Below, one piece after another: positions 30,762-40,100 of a DNA stretch of 64,000 nt. The notes beneath the pieces were generated by a model. It ran no database searches and was not told the origin of the DNA. It worked only from the letters and a program-made list of their open reading frames with translations. Source of the DNA: Streptomyces cinnamoneus. GTDB lineage: Bacteria; Actinomycetota; Actinomycetes; Streptomycetales; Streptomycetaceae. The position numbers and the translations under genes were made by a program. The stretch spans positions 186,001 through 250,000 of the forward strand of contig NZ_BMVB01000004.1 of the NCBI RefSeq assembly GCF_014650495.1. The letters run 5' to 3'. Each line of letters starts with the position of its first letter. Within the stretch, counting starts at the first letter, position 1.

Positions 30762-31229
30762 TCAGCGCTCGGCCCGGCGCAGCCAGGCCATGGCGGTCAC
30801 CGGCAGGATCACCGGGATGAACAGGTAGTCCATGCCGTAGTCCGACCAGACCGTCGCGTCGGGGAAGGCGGACGGCTCGACGAGCGTCCAGGTGCCCACG
30901 ACGACGACGCCGGCCAGCTCGACGGCGCAGCACACCAGCGCCGCGCTGCGGGCCTGCTCGCCGCCGCGCACCAGGGAGTACGTGATGAAGGCGTACACCA
31001 GCGCCGCCGCGGCCGACAGCACGTACGCCAGGGGCGCCCGGTCGAAGTCGACGATCATCTGGACGATCGAGCGGGAGGCCGCGGCGACAGTGAAGACCCC
31101 GTAGAGCCAGACCAGCAGCCGGCCCGGGCCCTGGCCCAGGTCGAAACCGGCCCCCGCGCCCCGACCGCGGCCCGTCCGCTCCTCCTGCGCCCCGTCCTGT
31201 GCCTCGTCCTGTGTCGTGGGCTCCGGCAC
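30762..31229 (-). CDS. Membrane protein, second of a coupled pair
   Basis: A 155-residue protein: acidic/polar N-terminus (residues 1-38) followed by four hydrophobic segments (about 42-60, 70-90, 100-122, 132-150). No known motif was recognised. GTG 31229 starts two bases after the stop of the upstream membrane-protein gene, so both are probably cotranslated. The divergent and convergent neighbours give no functional hint. Confidence 0.8.
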   Translation of the reverse strand: MPEPTTQDEAQDGAQEERTGRGRGAGAGFDLGQGPGRLLVWLYGVFTVAAASRSIVQMIVDFDRAPLAYVLSAAAALVYAFITYSLVRGGEQARSAALVCCAVELAGVVVVGTWTLVEPSAFPDATVWSDYGMDYLFIPVILPVTAMAWLRRAER

Positions 31230-31231
31230 GG

Positions 31232-31591
31232 TCAGCCTCCCCAGATGTCGTAGAGCCGCACTTCGAGCACGGCCAGGATCACGGCGCCCGCCGCCGCGGT
31301 GGCCGAGCCCCAGCGGGTCCGCTCGGCCAGGGACATGAAGCCCGCCGCCGGCACCGCGGCCGCCGCACCCAGCAGATAGGCCACGAAGATCGCCGTGCCC
31401 TGGCCGGGCTTGTCGCCCCCGGCCAGCCGCACCACGCCGATGACCAGCTGCAGCAGGGCCAGCACCGTCACCACGGCCATGCCGATGAAGTGCCAGTCCT
31501 TGGTGGGCTGGTCGCGTGAGAAGGCGAAGCCGCACCAGGCGGCCAGCGCGAGGGCGGCCAGACCGGCCGCGAGCGTCAGTGCGCCGATCAA
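31232..31591 (-). CDS. Four-helix membrane protein (start uncertain)
   Basis: About 119 residues in four hydrophobic helices (LIGALTLAAGLAALALAAW; WHFIGMAVVTVLALLQLVIG; GTAIFVAYLLGAAAAVPAAG; AAAGAVILAVLEVRLYD). I start at TTG 31591 because no ATG/GTG lies just before the first helix. An ATG-started 16-codon frame (31638 to 31588, MPVEPPSSTRTARGAR) ends in TTGA, overlapping this TTG. Either that short ORF couples translation or a -1 frameshift has split the natural N-terminus off. Confidence 0.7.
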   Translation of the reverse strand: MIGALTLAAGLAALALAAWCGFAFSRDQPTKDWHFIGMAVVTVLALLQLVIGVVRLAGGDKPGQGTAIFVAYLLGAAAAVPAAGFMSLAERTRWGSATAAAGAVILAVLEVRLYDIWGG

Positions 31592-31765
31592 CGGGCACCC
31601 CGGGCGGTGCGGGTGGACGAAGGGGGCTCGACAGGCATGGGACGACTGTAATCGCCCGGTGCGTCCCTCCCGATGCCGACCCCGCCCGTCCACCTGGTGA
31701 TCACTCGTGTCCGGCATTCGGACAAGCTTGGCCGATTCGCATGCCTGTCTGTTTTACTTGCCCGC

Positions 31766-31855
31766 ATGACCACGACGAGCACCCGCACCCTTGCGACCGA
31801 GGCGATGACGACGCCCGGTGCTGCTCGTTGCATGTGTCGAATGTGTGACCGCTGA
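31766..31855 (+). promoter_or_regulatory. Met/Cys-rich 29-codon leader peptide upstream of metN
   Basis: ATG 31766 opens a 29-codon frame ending MCRMCDR; the last eight residues before the stop include three Cys and two Met (RCMCRMCDR). A hairpin-forming CTCGC...GCGAG (31874-31892) follows the stop. TTTACT (31753-31758) could be the -10 of a leaderless transcript starting at the ATG. Placement about 215 bases before the methionine importer suggests attenuation by Met/Cys-tRNA supply. An inverted repeat TGTCCG-GCATT-CGGACA lies upstream at 31708-31724. Confidence 0.6.
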
Positions 31856-32069
31856 GGGCCCCCGTTCTGTAGCCTCGCGCCCCGAAGCGAGACCCCGTGG
31901 ACCCCGCGCCCGGCATCCAACCGCCGGACCGGACCACTCGCCCCGCGTCACCAGGAACCCCCGCGCCGCGCACCCCGCGCCCGCCCCGGGGATCCCATGC
32001 CGCGCTTCCGCAATGAATGCCCGTGCCGGCACCCCTACCGCCGCGCACTCGACAGTGACGGAAACCCCT

Positions 32070-33119
32070 GTGATCACCACTACGGGCCTGACAAAGGTCT
32101 ACCGCTCACGCGGCCGCGAGGTCACCGCCCTCGACGGCGTCGATCTGCACGTCCGAGAGGGCGAGGTGTACGGCGTCGTCGGCCAGAGCGGCGCCGGTAA
32201 GTCGACGCTCATCCGCTGCGTGAACCTCCTGGAACGCCCCAGCTCCGGCACGGTCACCGTCGCCGGCCAGGACCTCACCGCCCTCGCCGGCCGCGGCCCG
32301 CGCGCCAACGCCGCGCTGCGCAGCGCCCGCAGCCACATCGGCATGGTCTTCCAGCACTTCAACCTGCTCTCCTCGCGCACGGTGCAGGCCAACATCGAGC
32401 TGCCGCTCGAAATCCTCGGCGTCTCCGGCAAGGAGCGCGAGCGCAAGGCCCTGGAGCTCCTGGACCTCGTCGGCCTCGCCGACAAGGCCAAGGCGTACCC
32501 CGCCCAGCTCTCCGGCGGCCAGAAGCAGCGCGTCGGCATCGCCCGCGCCCTGGCCGGCGACCCCAAGGTGCTGCTCTCCGACGAGTCGACCTCCGCGCTC
32601 GACCCCGAGACCACCCGCTCCATCCTGCAGCTGCTGCGCGACCTCAACCAGCAGCTCGGCCTGACCATCCTCCTCATCACCCACGAGATGGAGGTCGTCA
32701 AGACGATCTGCGACTCCGCGGCCCTGATGAAGGGCGGCCGCGTCGTGGAGTCCGGCACCGTCTCCGAGATCCTCGCCACCCCCGGCTCCGAGCTCGCCGC
32801 AGAGCTCTTCCCCGTGGGCGGCGAACCGTCGGGCCCCGACCGCACCGTCGTCGACGTCACCTTCCACGGCGAGGCGGCCACCCAGCCGGTCATCTCCCAG
32901 CTCTCCCGCACGTACAACATCGACATCTCGATCCTCGGCGCCGCGATGGACACCGTCGCCGGCAAGCAGGTCGGCCGCATGCGCATCGAGCTGCCCGGGC
33001 GCTTCGAGGAGAACGTCGTCCCCATCGGCTTCCTGCGCGAGCAGGGCCTGCAGGTCGACGTCGCCGACATCAAGACCCCGGCACCTGCCGACGCGCTCCT
33101 GAAGGAAGGTGCCAAGTGA
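32070..33119 (+). CDS. metN: Methionine ABC importer, ATP-binding subunit
   Basis: A 349-residue ATPase that drives uptake of D/L-methionine. Walker A GQSGAGKST, Q-loop VFQHFNL, ABC signature LSGGQKQR, Walker B VLLSDEST, H-loop LITHE. The DEATSALDP of most homologues reads DESTSALDP, conservative. The C-terminal about 80 residues are the NIL domain (QPVISQLSRTYNIDISILGA), the methionine-sensing element that inhibits transport. GTG 32070 gives the usual ITTTGLTKVY start and has GGAA 6 bases upstream; GTG 32055 is possible. Overlaps metI by GTGA. Confidence 0.95.
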   Translation: MITTTGLTKVYRSRGREVTALDGVDLHVREGEVYGVVGQSGAGKSTLIRCVNLLERPSSGTVTVAGQDLTALAGRGPRANAALRSARSHIGMVFQHFNLLSSRTVQANIELPLEILGVSGKERERKALELLDLVGLADKAKAYPAQLSGGQKQRVGIARALAGDPKVLLSDESTSALDPETTRSILQLLRDLNQQLGLTILLITHEMEVVKTICDSAALMKGGRVVESGTVSEILATPGSELAAELFPVGGEPSGPDRTVVDVTFHGEAATQPVISQLSRTYNIDISILGAAMDTVAGKQVGRMRIELPGRFEENVVPIGFLREQGLQVDVADIKTPAPADALLKEGAK

Positions 33120-33874
33120 CCTGGACCGAGATGCAGCCCCTGCTGCGCGACGCCTGTCTCGACACCCTCTTCATGGTCTGGTGGTCCAGCGTCTGGGCGG
33201 TCGTCGGCGGCATCCCGCTGGGCCTCCTGCTGGTCCTCACCGACCGGGGTGCACTGCTGCAGAACGTGGTGGTGAACAAGGTCATCGGCGTGATCGTCAA
33301 CCTCGGCCGCTCGCTGCCCTTCATCATCCTCCTCGTCTGGCTGATCCCCTTCAGCCGCATGATCGTCGGCACCTCCATCGGCCCCAGCGCCGCCGTCGTG
33401 GCCCTGGTCATCGGCGCCGTGCCCTTCTTCGCCCGGCTGGTGGAGACCGCCGTGCGCGAGGTCGACCACGGCCTGACCGAGGCGGCGCAGTCCATGGGCG
33501 GCGGCACCTTCACCGTCATCTTCAAGGTGCTCCTCCCGCAGGCCCTGCCCTCCCTGATCGCCGGCCTGACCACCACCGTCATCGCGCTCCTCGGCTACTC
33601 CGCCATGGCCGGCGCGGTCGGCGGCGGCGGCCTCGGCAACCTGGCCATCACCTACGGCTACATGCGCCACGAGACCGGCCTGATGAACGTCACCATCGTG
33701 CTGCTGATCGCCATCGTGACGGTCGTTCAGCTCGCCGGCGACCTGGCCGTACGCCGCCTGAACCGGCGCAGCGGCCGGCAGAGCGCACCCGTGGGCCTGC
33801 GCAGGCTCTGGGCGCCCGCCGTACCCAAGCCCCGCGCCGCCACCGAGGCCGCGGAGCCCGCCAAGACCACCTGA
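33116..33874 (+). CDS. metI: Methionine ABC importer, permease subunit
   Basis: A 252-residue permease with five or more helices and the cytoplasmic EAA loop EAAQSMGGGTFTVIFKVLLP, which contacts MetN. GTG 33116 overlaps the metN stop. The last 30 residues are a basic, Arg/Pro-rich tail longer than in enteric MetI. metQ follows after 103 bases. Confidence 0.95.
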   Translation: MTWTEMQPLLRDACLDTLFMVWWSSVWAVVGGIPLGLLLVLTDRGALLQNVVVNKVIGVIVNLGRSLPFIILLVWLIPFSRMIVGTSIGPSAAVVALVIGAVPFFARLVETAVREVDHGLTEAAQSMGGGTFTVIFKVLLPQALPSLIAGLTTTVIALLGYSAMAGAVGGGGLGNLAITYGYMRHETGLMNVTIVLLIAIVTVVQLAGDLAVRRLNRRSGRQSAPVGLRRLWAPAVPKPRAATEAAEPAKTT

Positions 33875-33977
33875 GCCACGGCCTCCACGGCCGTAACCCC
33901 CCCCAGGAGCCCGGACCCTTTGCCGGGCGGCAACACCCGGGGAACCAAGAGAAAACCAAGCAAGGAAGGCACTCTTC

Positions 33978-34847
33978 GTGCGTACCACCGTCAAGCTCAC
34001 CGCCGCCGTCGCGGCCGCCGCCGCACTCACCCTCGGCCTGAGTGCCTGCAGCGCCCCCTCCGACACCTCCTCCTCCAGCTCGAAGAAGGGCAAGGACGCC
34101 GACCCGGCCGCCAAGCTCGTCGTCGCCGCCAGCCCCACCCCGCACGGCGACATCCTCAACTTCGTCAGAGACAAGCTCGCCAAGGACGCCGGCCTGAACC
34201 TGGAGGTGAAGGAGTTCAACGACTACGTGCTCCCCAACACCGCCACCCAGAACGGCGACGTCGACGCGAACTTCTTCCAGCACAAGCCCTACCTCGACGA
34301 CTTCAACAAGAAGAACAAGACGGACATCGTCCCCGTCGTCAACGTCGAGATCGAGCCCCTGGGCCTGTACTCCAAGAAGGACAAGAAGGTCTCCGACCTC
34401 GGCTCCGGCTCCACCATCGCCGTCCCCAACGACGCCACCAACGAGGGCCGCGCGCTGAAGCTGCTCGCCGACAACGGCGTCATCAAGCTCAAGGACGGCG
34501 TCGGCAGCAACGCCAAGCTCTCCGACATCGAGGACAAGAAGGGCGTTCAGTTCACCGAGCTGGAGGCCGCCCAGATCCCCTCCCGACTGGCCGACGTCGA
34601 CGCCGCCGTCATCAACGGCAACTTCGCCATCGGCGCCAAGCTCAACCCCGCCCAGGACTCCCTGGCCCTGGAGAAGGCGGAGGGCAACCCCTACGCCAAC
34701 TTCCTCGCCGTCAAGAAGGGCAACGAGGGCGACCCCCGCATCGCCAAGCTCGCCAAGCTCCTCAACTCCGACGAGGTCAAGAAGTTCATCCAGGAGAAGT
34801 TCGCCAACGGCGCCGTCATCCCCGCCTTCGGCACCCCGCAGAGCTGA
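33978..34847 (+). CDS. metQ: Methionine-binding lipoprotein
   Basis: A 289-residue NLPA/MetQ lipoprotein. Signal with lipobox LSAC (Cys about residue 24), then a Ser/Lys linker and the binding domain: LVVAASPTPHGDIL, DVDANFFQHKPYL, STIAVPNDATNEGRAL. It captures methionine outside the membrane and hands it to MetI. GTG 33978 follows AAGGAAGG by 8 bases. A strong terminator follows. Confidence 0.95.
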   Translation: MRTTVKLTAAVAAAAALTLGLSACSAPSDTSSSSSKKGKDADPAAKLVVAASPTPHGDILNFVRDKLAKDAGLNLEVKEFNDYVLPNTATQNGDVDANFFQHKPYLDDFNKKNKTDIVPVVNVEIEPLGLYSKKDKKVSDLGSGSTIAVPNDATNEGRALKLLADNGVIKLKDGVGSNAKLSDIEDKKGVQFTELEAAQIPSRLADVDAAVINGNFAIGAKLNPAQDSLALEKAEGNPYANFLAVKKGNEGDPRIAKLAKLLNSDEVKKFIQEKFANGAVIPAFGTPQS

Positions 34848-34878
34848 CGCCCTGTAACCTCCGCCGCCCGTACGGCCG

Positions 34879-34915
34879 CAGGCCCCGCGCACGCATCCGG
34901 CGTGCGCGGGGCCTG
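34879..34915 (+). terminator. Terminator after metNIQ
   Basis: Perfect 16-bp stem (34879-34894 with 34900-34915, loop ATCCG), 32 bases past metQ. Confidence 0.9.
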
Positions 34916-35011
34916 GCGCTTGGCGTACCCACCCACCCATGCTGCATGCTGGTGCACCCGAGCACACACGCATCACCCCCGAGCCCACCCGCCCCGGCGT
35001 TGGAGCAGCGC

Positions 35012-35656
35012 ATGACTTCCACCTTTCCGGACATCTCCATCAGTACGGACCGGCTGGTGCTGCGCCCGTTCGAAGCCGGGGACATCCCGGCCCTCGCCGA
35101 GATGATGAACGACGAGCTCATCACGGCCTGGACCTCCGCCCCGTACCCCTACACCACCGCCGACGCCCGCGACTGGGCCCTGCGCCGGGCACCGGGCGAG
35201 CGGACCTCCGGCCGCGGAATCGTCTTTGCTGTCACCGAGTTCCTCACCCAACGCCTCGTGGGCGCCGTCCACCTGCGCAACACCGACTGGCGCACCCTGG
35301 CCACGGAGGCCGCCTACGTCACCGCCCCCTGGGCCCGCGGCGAGGGCTACGCCTGCGAATCGGTCCTCGCCGTCGCCGAGTGGCTCTTCCGCGACCAGAA
35401 GTTCGAACGCCTCGAACTGCGCACGGCCGCCGACAACACCGCCGCCCAGCAGGTCGCCCAGAAGACCGGCTGCGTCAGCGAGGGCGTCCTGCGCAGCGCC
35501 TGGATAGCGCGCACCCGCACCGAGGAAGCCGGCTGGACCGAGTCCCGCACCGACCTCATCGTCTGGAGCCTGCTCCCCGAGGACCTCGACGAGGTCCGCG
35601 AGAGCCGCCCCGGCAGCGGCTACGACTACGCCGCCGCCTACCCCGACTGGCGCTGA
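35012..35656 (+). CDS. RimJ/RimL-type GNAT acetyltransferase
   Basis: A 214-residue acetyltransferase of the RimJ/RimL branch, with ISTDRLVLRPFEAGDIPALA at the N-terminus, AYVTAPWARGEGYACESV (motif A, slightly altered loop) and ELRTAADNTAAQQVAQKTGC. It may acetylate a protein N-terminus or small amine. ATG 35012 has GGAG 6 bases upstream. It sits alone between the met and cob groups. Confidence 0.9.
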   Translation: MTSTFPDISISTDRLVLRPFEAGDIPALAEMMNDELITAWTSAPYPYTTADARDWALRRAPGERTSGRGIVFAVTEFLTQRLVGAVHLRNTDWRTLATEAAYVTAPWARGEGYACESVLAVAEWLFRDQKFERLELRTAADNTAAQQVAQKTGCVSEGVLRSAWIARTRTEEAGWTESRTDLIVWSLLPEDLDEVRESRPGSGYDYAAAYPDWR

Positions 35657-35755
35657 CGCCGCCACCCGCTCCGGCCGTCCGGCCGGGGTACGCTCACTCC
35701 TGCCCGCCGCGCCCCGTGGGCCCCCGACCCGAACAAGCCCAGGAGACAGACGACG

Positions 35756-36970
35756 ATGGCCGACCGGGTCACGGTGATCGGGTGGGACGGCTCACCGCTG
35801 ACGGCCGCGGCCCGCTCCGCCCTGGGGGCCGCCACCCTCGTGGCCGGCGCCGCCCACCACCTGGCCCTGCCCGAGGTCCCGCCCACCGCCGAACGCATCC
35901 GTCTCGGCAGCGTCGACCTCGCCGCCCGCCGCATCGCCCAGCACCGCGGCTCGGCCGTGGTCCTCGCCGACGGAGACCCCGGCTTCTTCGGCGTCGTCCG
36001 CACCCTGCGCGCACCCGAGCACGGCCTGGAGATCGAGGTGGTGCCCGCCGTCTCCGCCGTCGCCACCGCCTTCGCCCGCGCCGGCATGCCCTGGGACGAC
36101 GCACAGGTCGTCGTCGCCCACAGCCGCGACCTGCGGCGCGCCGTCAACGTCTGCCGCGCCCACCCCAAGGTCGCCGTCCTCACCTCCCCGGGCGCCGGCC
36201 CCGCCGAACTGGCCCTCCTCCTCGGGAACGTCCACCGCACCTTCGTCATCTGCGAGGAACTGGGCACCGAGCGCGAACAGGTCACCGTCGTCACCTCCGA
36301 CCGGGCCGCCGACCACACCTGGCGCGACCCCAACGTCGTCATCGTCATCGGCGGCTCCGGCACGCCCACCACCCGCGGCGGCGCCTGGATCGCCGGCCGC
36401 GACCCGGGCACCGCACCCGCCGACCGCGGCTGGGCACCGCCCGCCGGCACCTACGGGCCCGGACTCGGCGAGGGCGAGTCCACCGAACTGCGGGCCGCCC
36501 AACTCGCCCGGATCGGCCCCCGCGTGGGCGACCTCGTCTGGGACATCGGCTCCGGCAGCGGCGCCGCCGCCGTCGAGGCCGCACGGTTCGGCGCCGCCGT
36601 CATCGCCGTCGACCACGACCCCGAAGCCTGCCGGCGCACCCACGCGGCCGCCCGCCGGCACGGCGTGCTGCTCCAGGTCGTCCAGGGCGCCGCCCCCCAG
36701 GTCCTCGAAGACCTGCCCGAACCCGACGTCGTCCGCGTCGGCGGCGGCGGCGCGCCCGTCGTCGCGGCCTGCGCCGACCGGCGCCCCGAGCGCATCGTCG
36801 CCCACGCCGCCACCCGCGACGACGCCGAGGCCATCGGCCGCGTCCTCGCCGAGGGCGGCTACACCGTGGAATGCACGCTGCTCCAGGCAGTGGAGTTGGA
36901 CACAACCGCCTGGACCGAGCGCGAGCGCGCCGTAGCCTTCCTGCTGAGCGGCCGTCGTACGCACCCCTGA
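35756..36970 (+). CDS. cobL: Precorrin-6Y C5,15-methyltransferase (CbiE-CbiT fusion)
   Basis: A 404-residue bifunctional corrin methyltransferase. N-terminal CbiE domain (residues 1-200, tetrapyrrole methylase fold: VLADGDPGFFGV, EVVPAVSAVATAFARAG, VVVAHSRD) methylates C5; C-terminal CbiT domain (about 225-400, SAM motif VWDIGSGSGAAAVEAA and AVDHDPEA) methylates C15 and decarboxylates. This fits the cobalamin genes next door. GACGACG precedes the ATG; the site is weak. Confidence 0.93.
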   Translation: MADRVTVIGWDGSPLTAAARSALGAATLVAGAAHHLALPEVPPTAERIRLGSVDLAARRIAQHRGSAVVLADGDPGFFGVVRTLRAPEHGLEIEVVPAVSAVATAFARAGMPWDDAQVVVAHSRDLRRAVNVCRAHPKVAVLTSPGAGPAELALLLGNVHRTFVICEELGTEREQVTVVTSDRAADHTWRDPNVVIVIGGSGTPTTRGGAWIAGRDPGTAPADRGWAPPAGTYGPGLGEGESTELRAAQLARIGPRVGDLVWDIGSGSGAAAVEAARFGAAVIAVDHDPEACRRTHAAARRHGVLLQVVQGAAPQVLEDLPEPDVVRVGGGGAPVVAACADRRPERIVAHAATRDDAEAIGRVLAEGGYTVECTLLQAVELDTTAWTERERAVAFLLSGRRTHP

Positions 36971-37172
36971 GTCCGGGGGCACCTGCGGAGGGTAGGCTGG
37001 CGGATCGTTGTGGCAGCCGCTCGGTGTCCGACACCACAGTCGCCAATGGTCCGAACGCACCCCCCGCTTGGCGCGTACAGGGCAGGGTGACACCGGACGG
37101 CACACAACGTGCCGCGAGGCATCCACGCTCGTTCTTGTCTATGGGCGTGAGCGGTTGGAAGGAGCACTACCG

Positions 37173-37193
37173 ATGGGCGAGGGGTACGCATGA
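37173..37193 (+). other. Possible 6-codon leader ORF coupled to bluB-cobT
   Basis: ATG 37173 has a strong GGAAGGAG 8 bases upstream, much stronger than the site before the cobT start. It encodes MGEGYA and its stop overlaps ATG 37190 (ATGA). Confidence 0.4.
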
Positions 37194-40100
37194 CCGACAC
37201 CGGCCGGTTCCCGGACGAGGGACAGCCGGAGAACGCAGGCGCACTGCCCGGCCAGCCGCTGACCGCGGACGCCGCAGCCCCTGCCGACACCGGAACCCCC
37301 GCGACCTCCACGTATGCCTTCCTCGACAACGACACCGCGGACGAGGACGACCTGCTGCTGATGCCCGGCGCCCAGGGCGCCTGGATGGAGCAGCCCGCCC
37401 CCCAGGCCGGTACGCACGAGACCGGCGGCCGCGACACGGGCTCCCTCGACTACACCGGCGTGCGCACCCCGCCCCCGGCGCCGGCCGCCGCGCCGCCCCG
37501 CCCGCTCCACATGGGCCCGCCCGTGCCGGACCCCACCGGCGGTGTCGTCCGTTCCCTCGCCGACCGCGGCCCGGCGGCCCCCCAGCAGCCCGTCGGCTTC
37601 CCGGCCCCGCAGGTCGGCGGCGTCGAGTACCTCGACGACGCCCCCGCCTTCGTCCCTCCGCAGAGCACCGGTGCCGCGGCGCCCGGCATAACGGCAGAGG
37701 CGGCCGCTCCGGTGGCTGAGGCGGCGTCACCCGCCGCCGCACAGGCCGTCCCGGGCCAGCGCGCCCAGGCCGTCGCGCCCGCCGGGGGAGTGGCCCCCGG
37801 CGCGGCACAGGCGTTCGTCGACCGTCTGGTCCCGAACCTGGCCCCGCAGCCCGCGGCCGAGGCCACGGCGCCGGTTGCCGCCGCCGAACCGCCCGCGGCG
37901 CAGGCCCCGGCTGACGAGCAGTCGGCCCCCGAGCCGGTGCCCGCCGTGACCGAGGCCCCGGCGGAGCCGGTGGCGACCCCGGACGCCGTACAGGACGCCG
38001 CCCCCGAGCCCGACATCATCCATGTGGCCCCGGCACAGCCGGCACAGCCGGCGGAGCCGGAGGCTGCTCCGGCGCCCGAGGCGGCGCCCGCCGCAGCCGC
38101 GCCGGAGGCCGTTCCGGCGGTTCCCGCCCCGGAGCCGGAGCCGGCACCGGTGGCTGTCGCCACGCCCGCGCCCGCGCCCGAGGCCGTGGCGGTGCCTGCC
38201 GCTGCCCCGGAGGAGCCGGCCGTTGCGGCTCCCGCGCCGGAGCCGGTGGTAGCCCCTGCGGCGGTTGCCGCGCCCGTTGCGGAGGCGGCACCGGAGGCTG
38301 CGCCCGCCGAGGTGACTGCTGTTCAGGCGGCCCCCGAGGCCGAGGCGCCGGCTGCACAGGCTCCCGAGGCCGCGCCGGCCACAGAGATGGTTCCGGTTCA
38401 GGCTCCCGAGCCGGAGGCGGTTCCGGTCCAGGCGAGCGCCGAGGCCGAGGCGCCGGCCCCGGTGGCCGTTGCCGAAGCCGAGGCGACCCCCGAGGCGGAG
38501 GCGGCGCCTGCCGTTCCCGCAGCCGGGACGCCCACCGACCCGAACGCCGCGGCACCGGAAGAGGCGCAGGCGCCCGCCCTTGAGGCGACGGAAGCGCCCG
38601 CCCCGGAAGCGGTGCCGATTGCAGTCCCCGAGGTGGCGGAGGCGCCCGCCGCCCAGGCGGTGCAGGCCCCTGCCCCCGAAGCGGTGCAGGTTCCCGTCGC
38701 CGAGGTGGCGGAGGCGGAGGCAGTCGCCCCCGAAGCAGTTGCCGTCGAGGTGCCCGTGGCCGAAGCGGTGCAGGCCCCCGCCCCGGAGGCGACGGAAGCG
38801 CCGGCCCCGGAAGCAGTGCAGGCACCCGCCCCGGTGGAGGCCCCGGCCCCCACCGCCGCAGAGGCGGCCCCTGCTCAGGCACCGGCTCCCGAGGCGGTGC
38901 AGGCCCCGGCCCCCGAAGCGGTGCAGGCCCCGGCCCCCGAAGCGGTGCAGGCGCCGGCCCCCGAGGAATCCACCGAAGCCGTAGCCGAGGCCGAAGCCGC
39001 AGCTGAAACCGCACCCGAAGCCGCAGCTGAAACTGCACCCGAAGCCGCAGCCGAGGTCGCCGCGGAGGCGGAGGCGGAAGGGGAGGCTGACGCGGAGGCA
39101 GAGCCCTCCGTGCCCGAGCAGCCGCTCGGCCCTCCGGCCGAGGGCTTCGGGGAGGCAGAGCGGGCGGCGGTGCACCGGGTGATCCGCGAGCGCCGCGACA
39201 TCCGTAAGGGCTTCCGTACCGACCCCATCCCGCACGAGGTGCTGCTGCGCGTGCTGGAGGCGGCACACACCGCGCCCAGCGTGGGCCACTCGCAGCCGTG
39301 GGACTTCGTCGTCATCCGCTCCGAGGAGACGCGTCAGGCGATGCACGAGCTGGCCGTCCGCCAGCGCGAGGCGTACGCGAAGTCGCTGCCCAAGGCACGG
39401 GCCAAGCAGTTCAAGGAACTGAAGATCGAGGCGATCCTCGACACGCCCGTCAACATCGTCGTCACCGCCGACCCCACCCGCGGCGGCCGCCACACCCTCG
39501 GCCGGCACACCCAGCCCCAGATGGCGCCGTACTCCTCCGCGCTCGCCGTCGAGAACCTCTGGCTCGCCGCCCGCGCCGAGGGCCTCGGCGTCGGCTGGGT
39601 CAGCTTCTTCGACGAGCGCGAGATGGTCCGCGCCCTCGGCCTGCCCGAGCACCTGGAGGTCGTCGCCTACCTCTGCATCGGCTACGTCGACGAGTTCCCC
39701 GACGAGCCCGAGCTGATGCAGGCAGGCTGGTCCAAGCGCCGCCCGCTGTCGTGGGTCGTGCACGAGGAGGAGTACGGGCGCCGCGCGCTGCCCGGCGAGG
39801 ACCCCCACGACCTGCTCGCCGAGACCCTGCGCGGAATCCGGCCGCTGGACGCCAAGGCGCTCGGCGAGGCGTGGGAGCGCCAGAAGCGGATGACCAAGCC
39901 GTCGGGTGCGCTCGGCATGCTGGAGATCATCTCCGCGCAGCTGTGCGGCCTCTCCCGCAAGTGCCCCCCGCCGATCCCGGAGCCGGCCGCCGTCGCGATC
40001 TTCGCGGGCGACCACGGCGTACACGCCCAGGGCGTGACGGCGTGGCCCCAGGAGGTCACCTCGCAGATGGTCGCCAACTTCCTGGGCGGCGGCGCCGTGT

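Noticed and set aside
31856..32069. SAM riboswitch before metN
   Set aside because: No SAM-I/II core motifs are visible; the Met/Cys-rich leader frame is the better candidate for regulation.
33920..35011. Long N-terminal extension of the RimJ/RimL gene
   Set aside because: It is an out-of-frame reading of metQ and its terminator; ATG 35012 has a ribosome site and begins the known domain.
36971..37172. Cobalamin riboswitch before bluB-cobT
   Set aside because: No B12-box-like sequence or matching helix set could be found; a covariance-model search (Rfam cobalamin) would be decisive.
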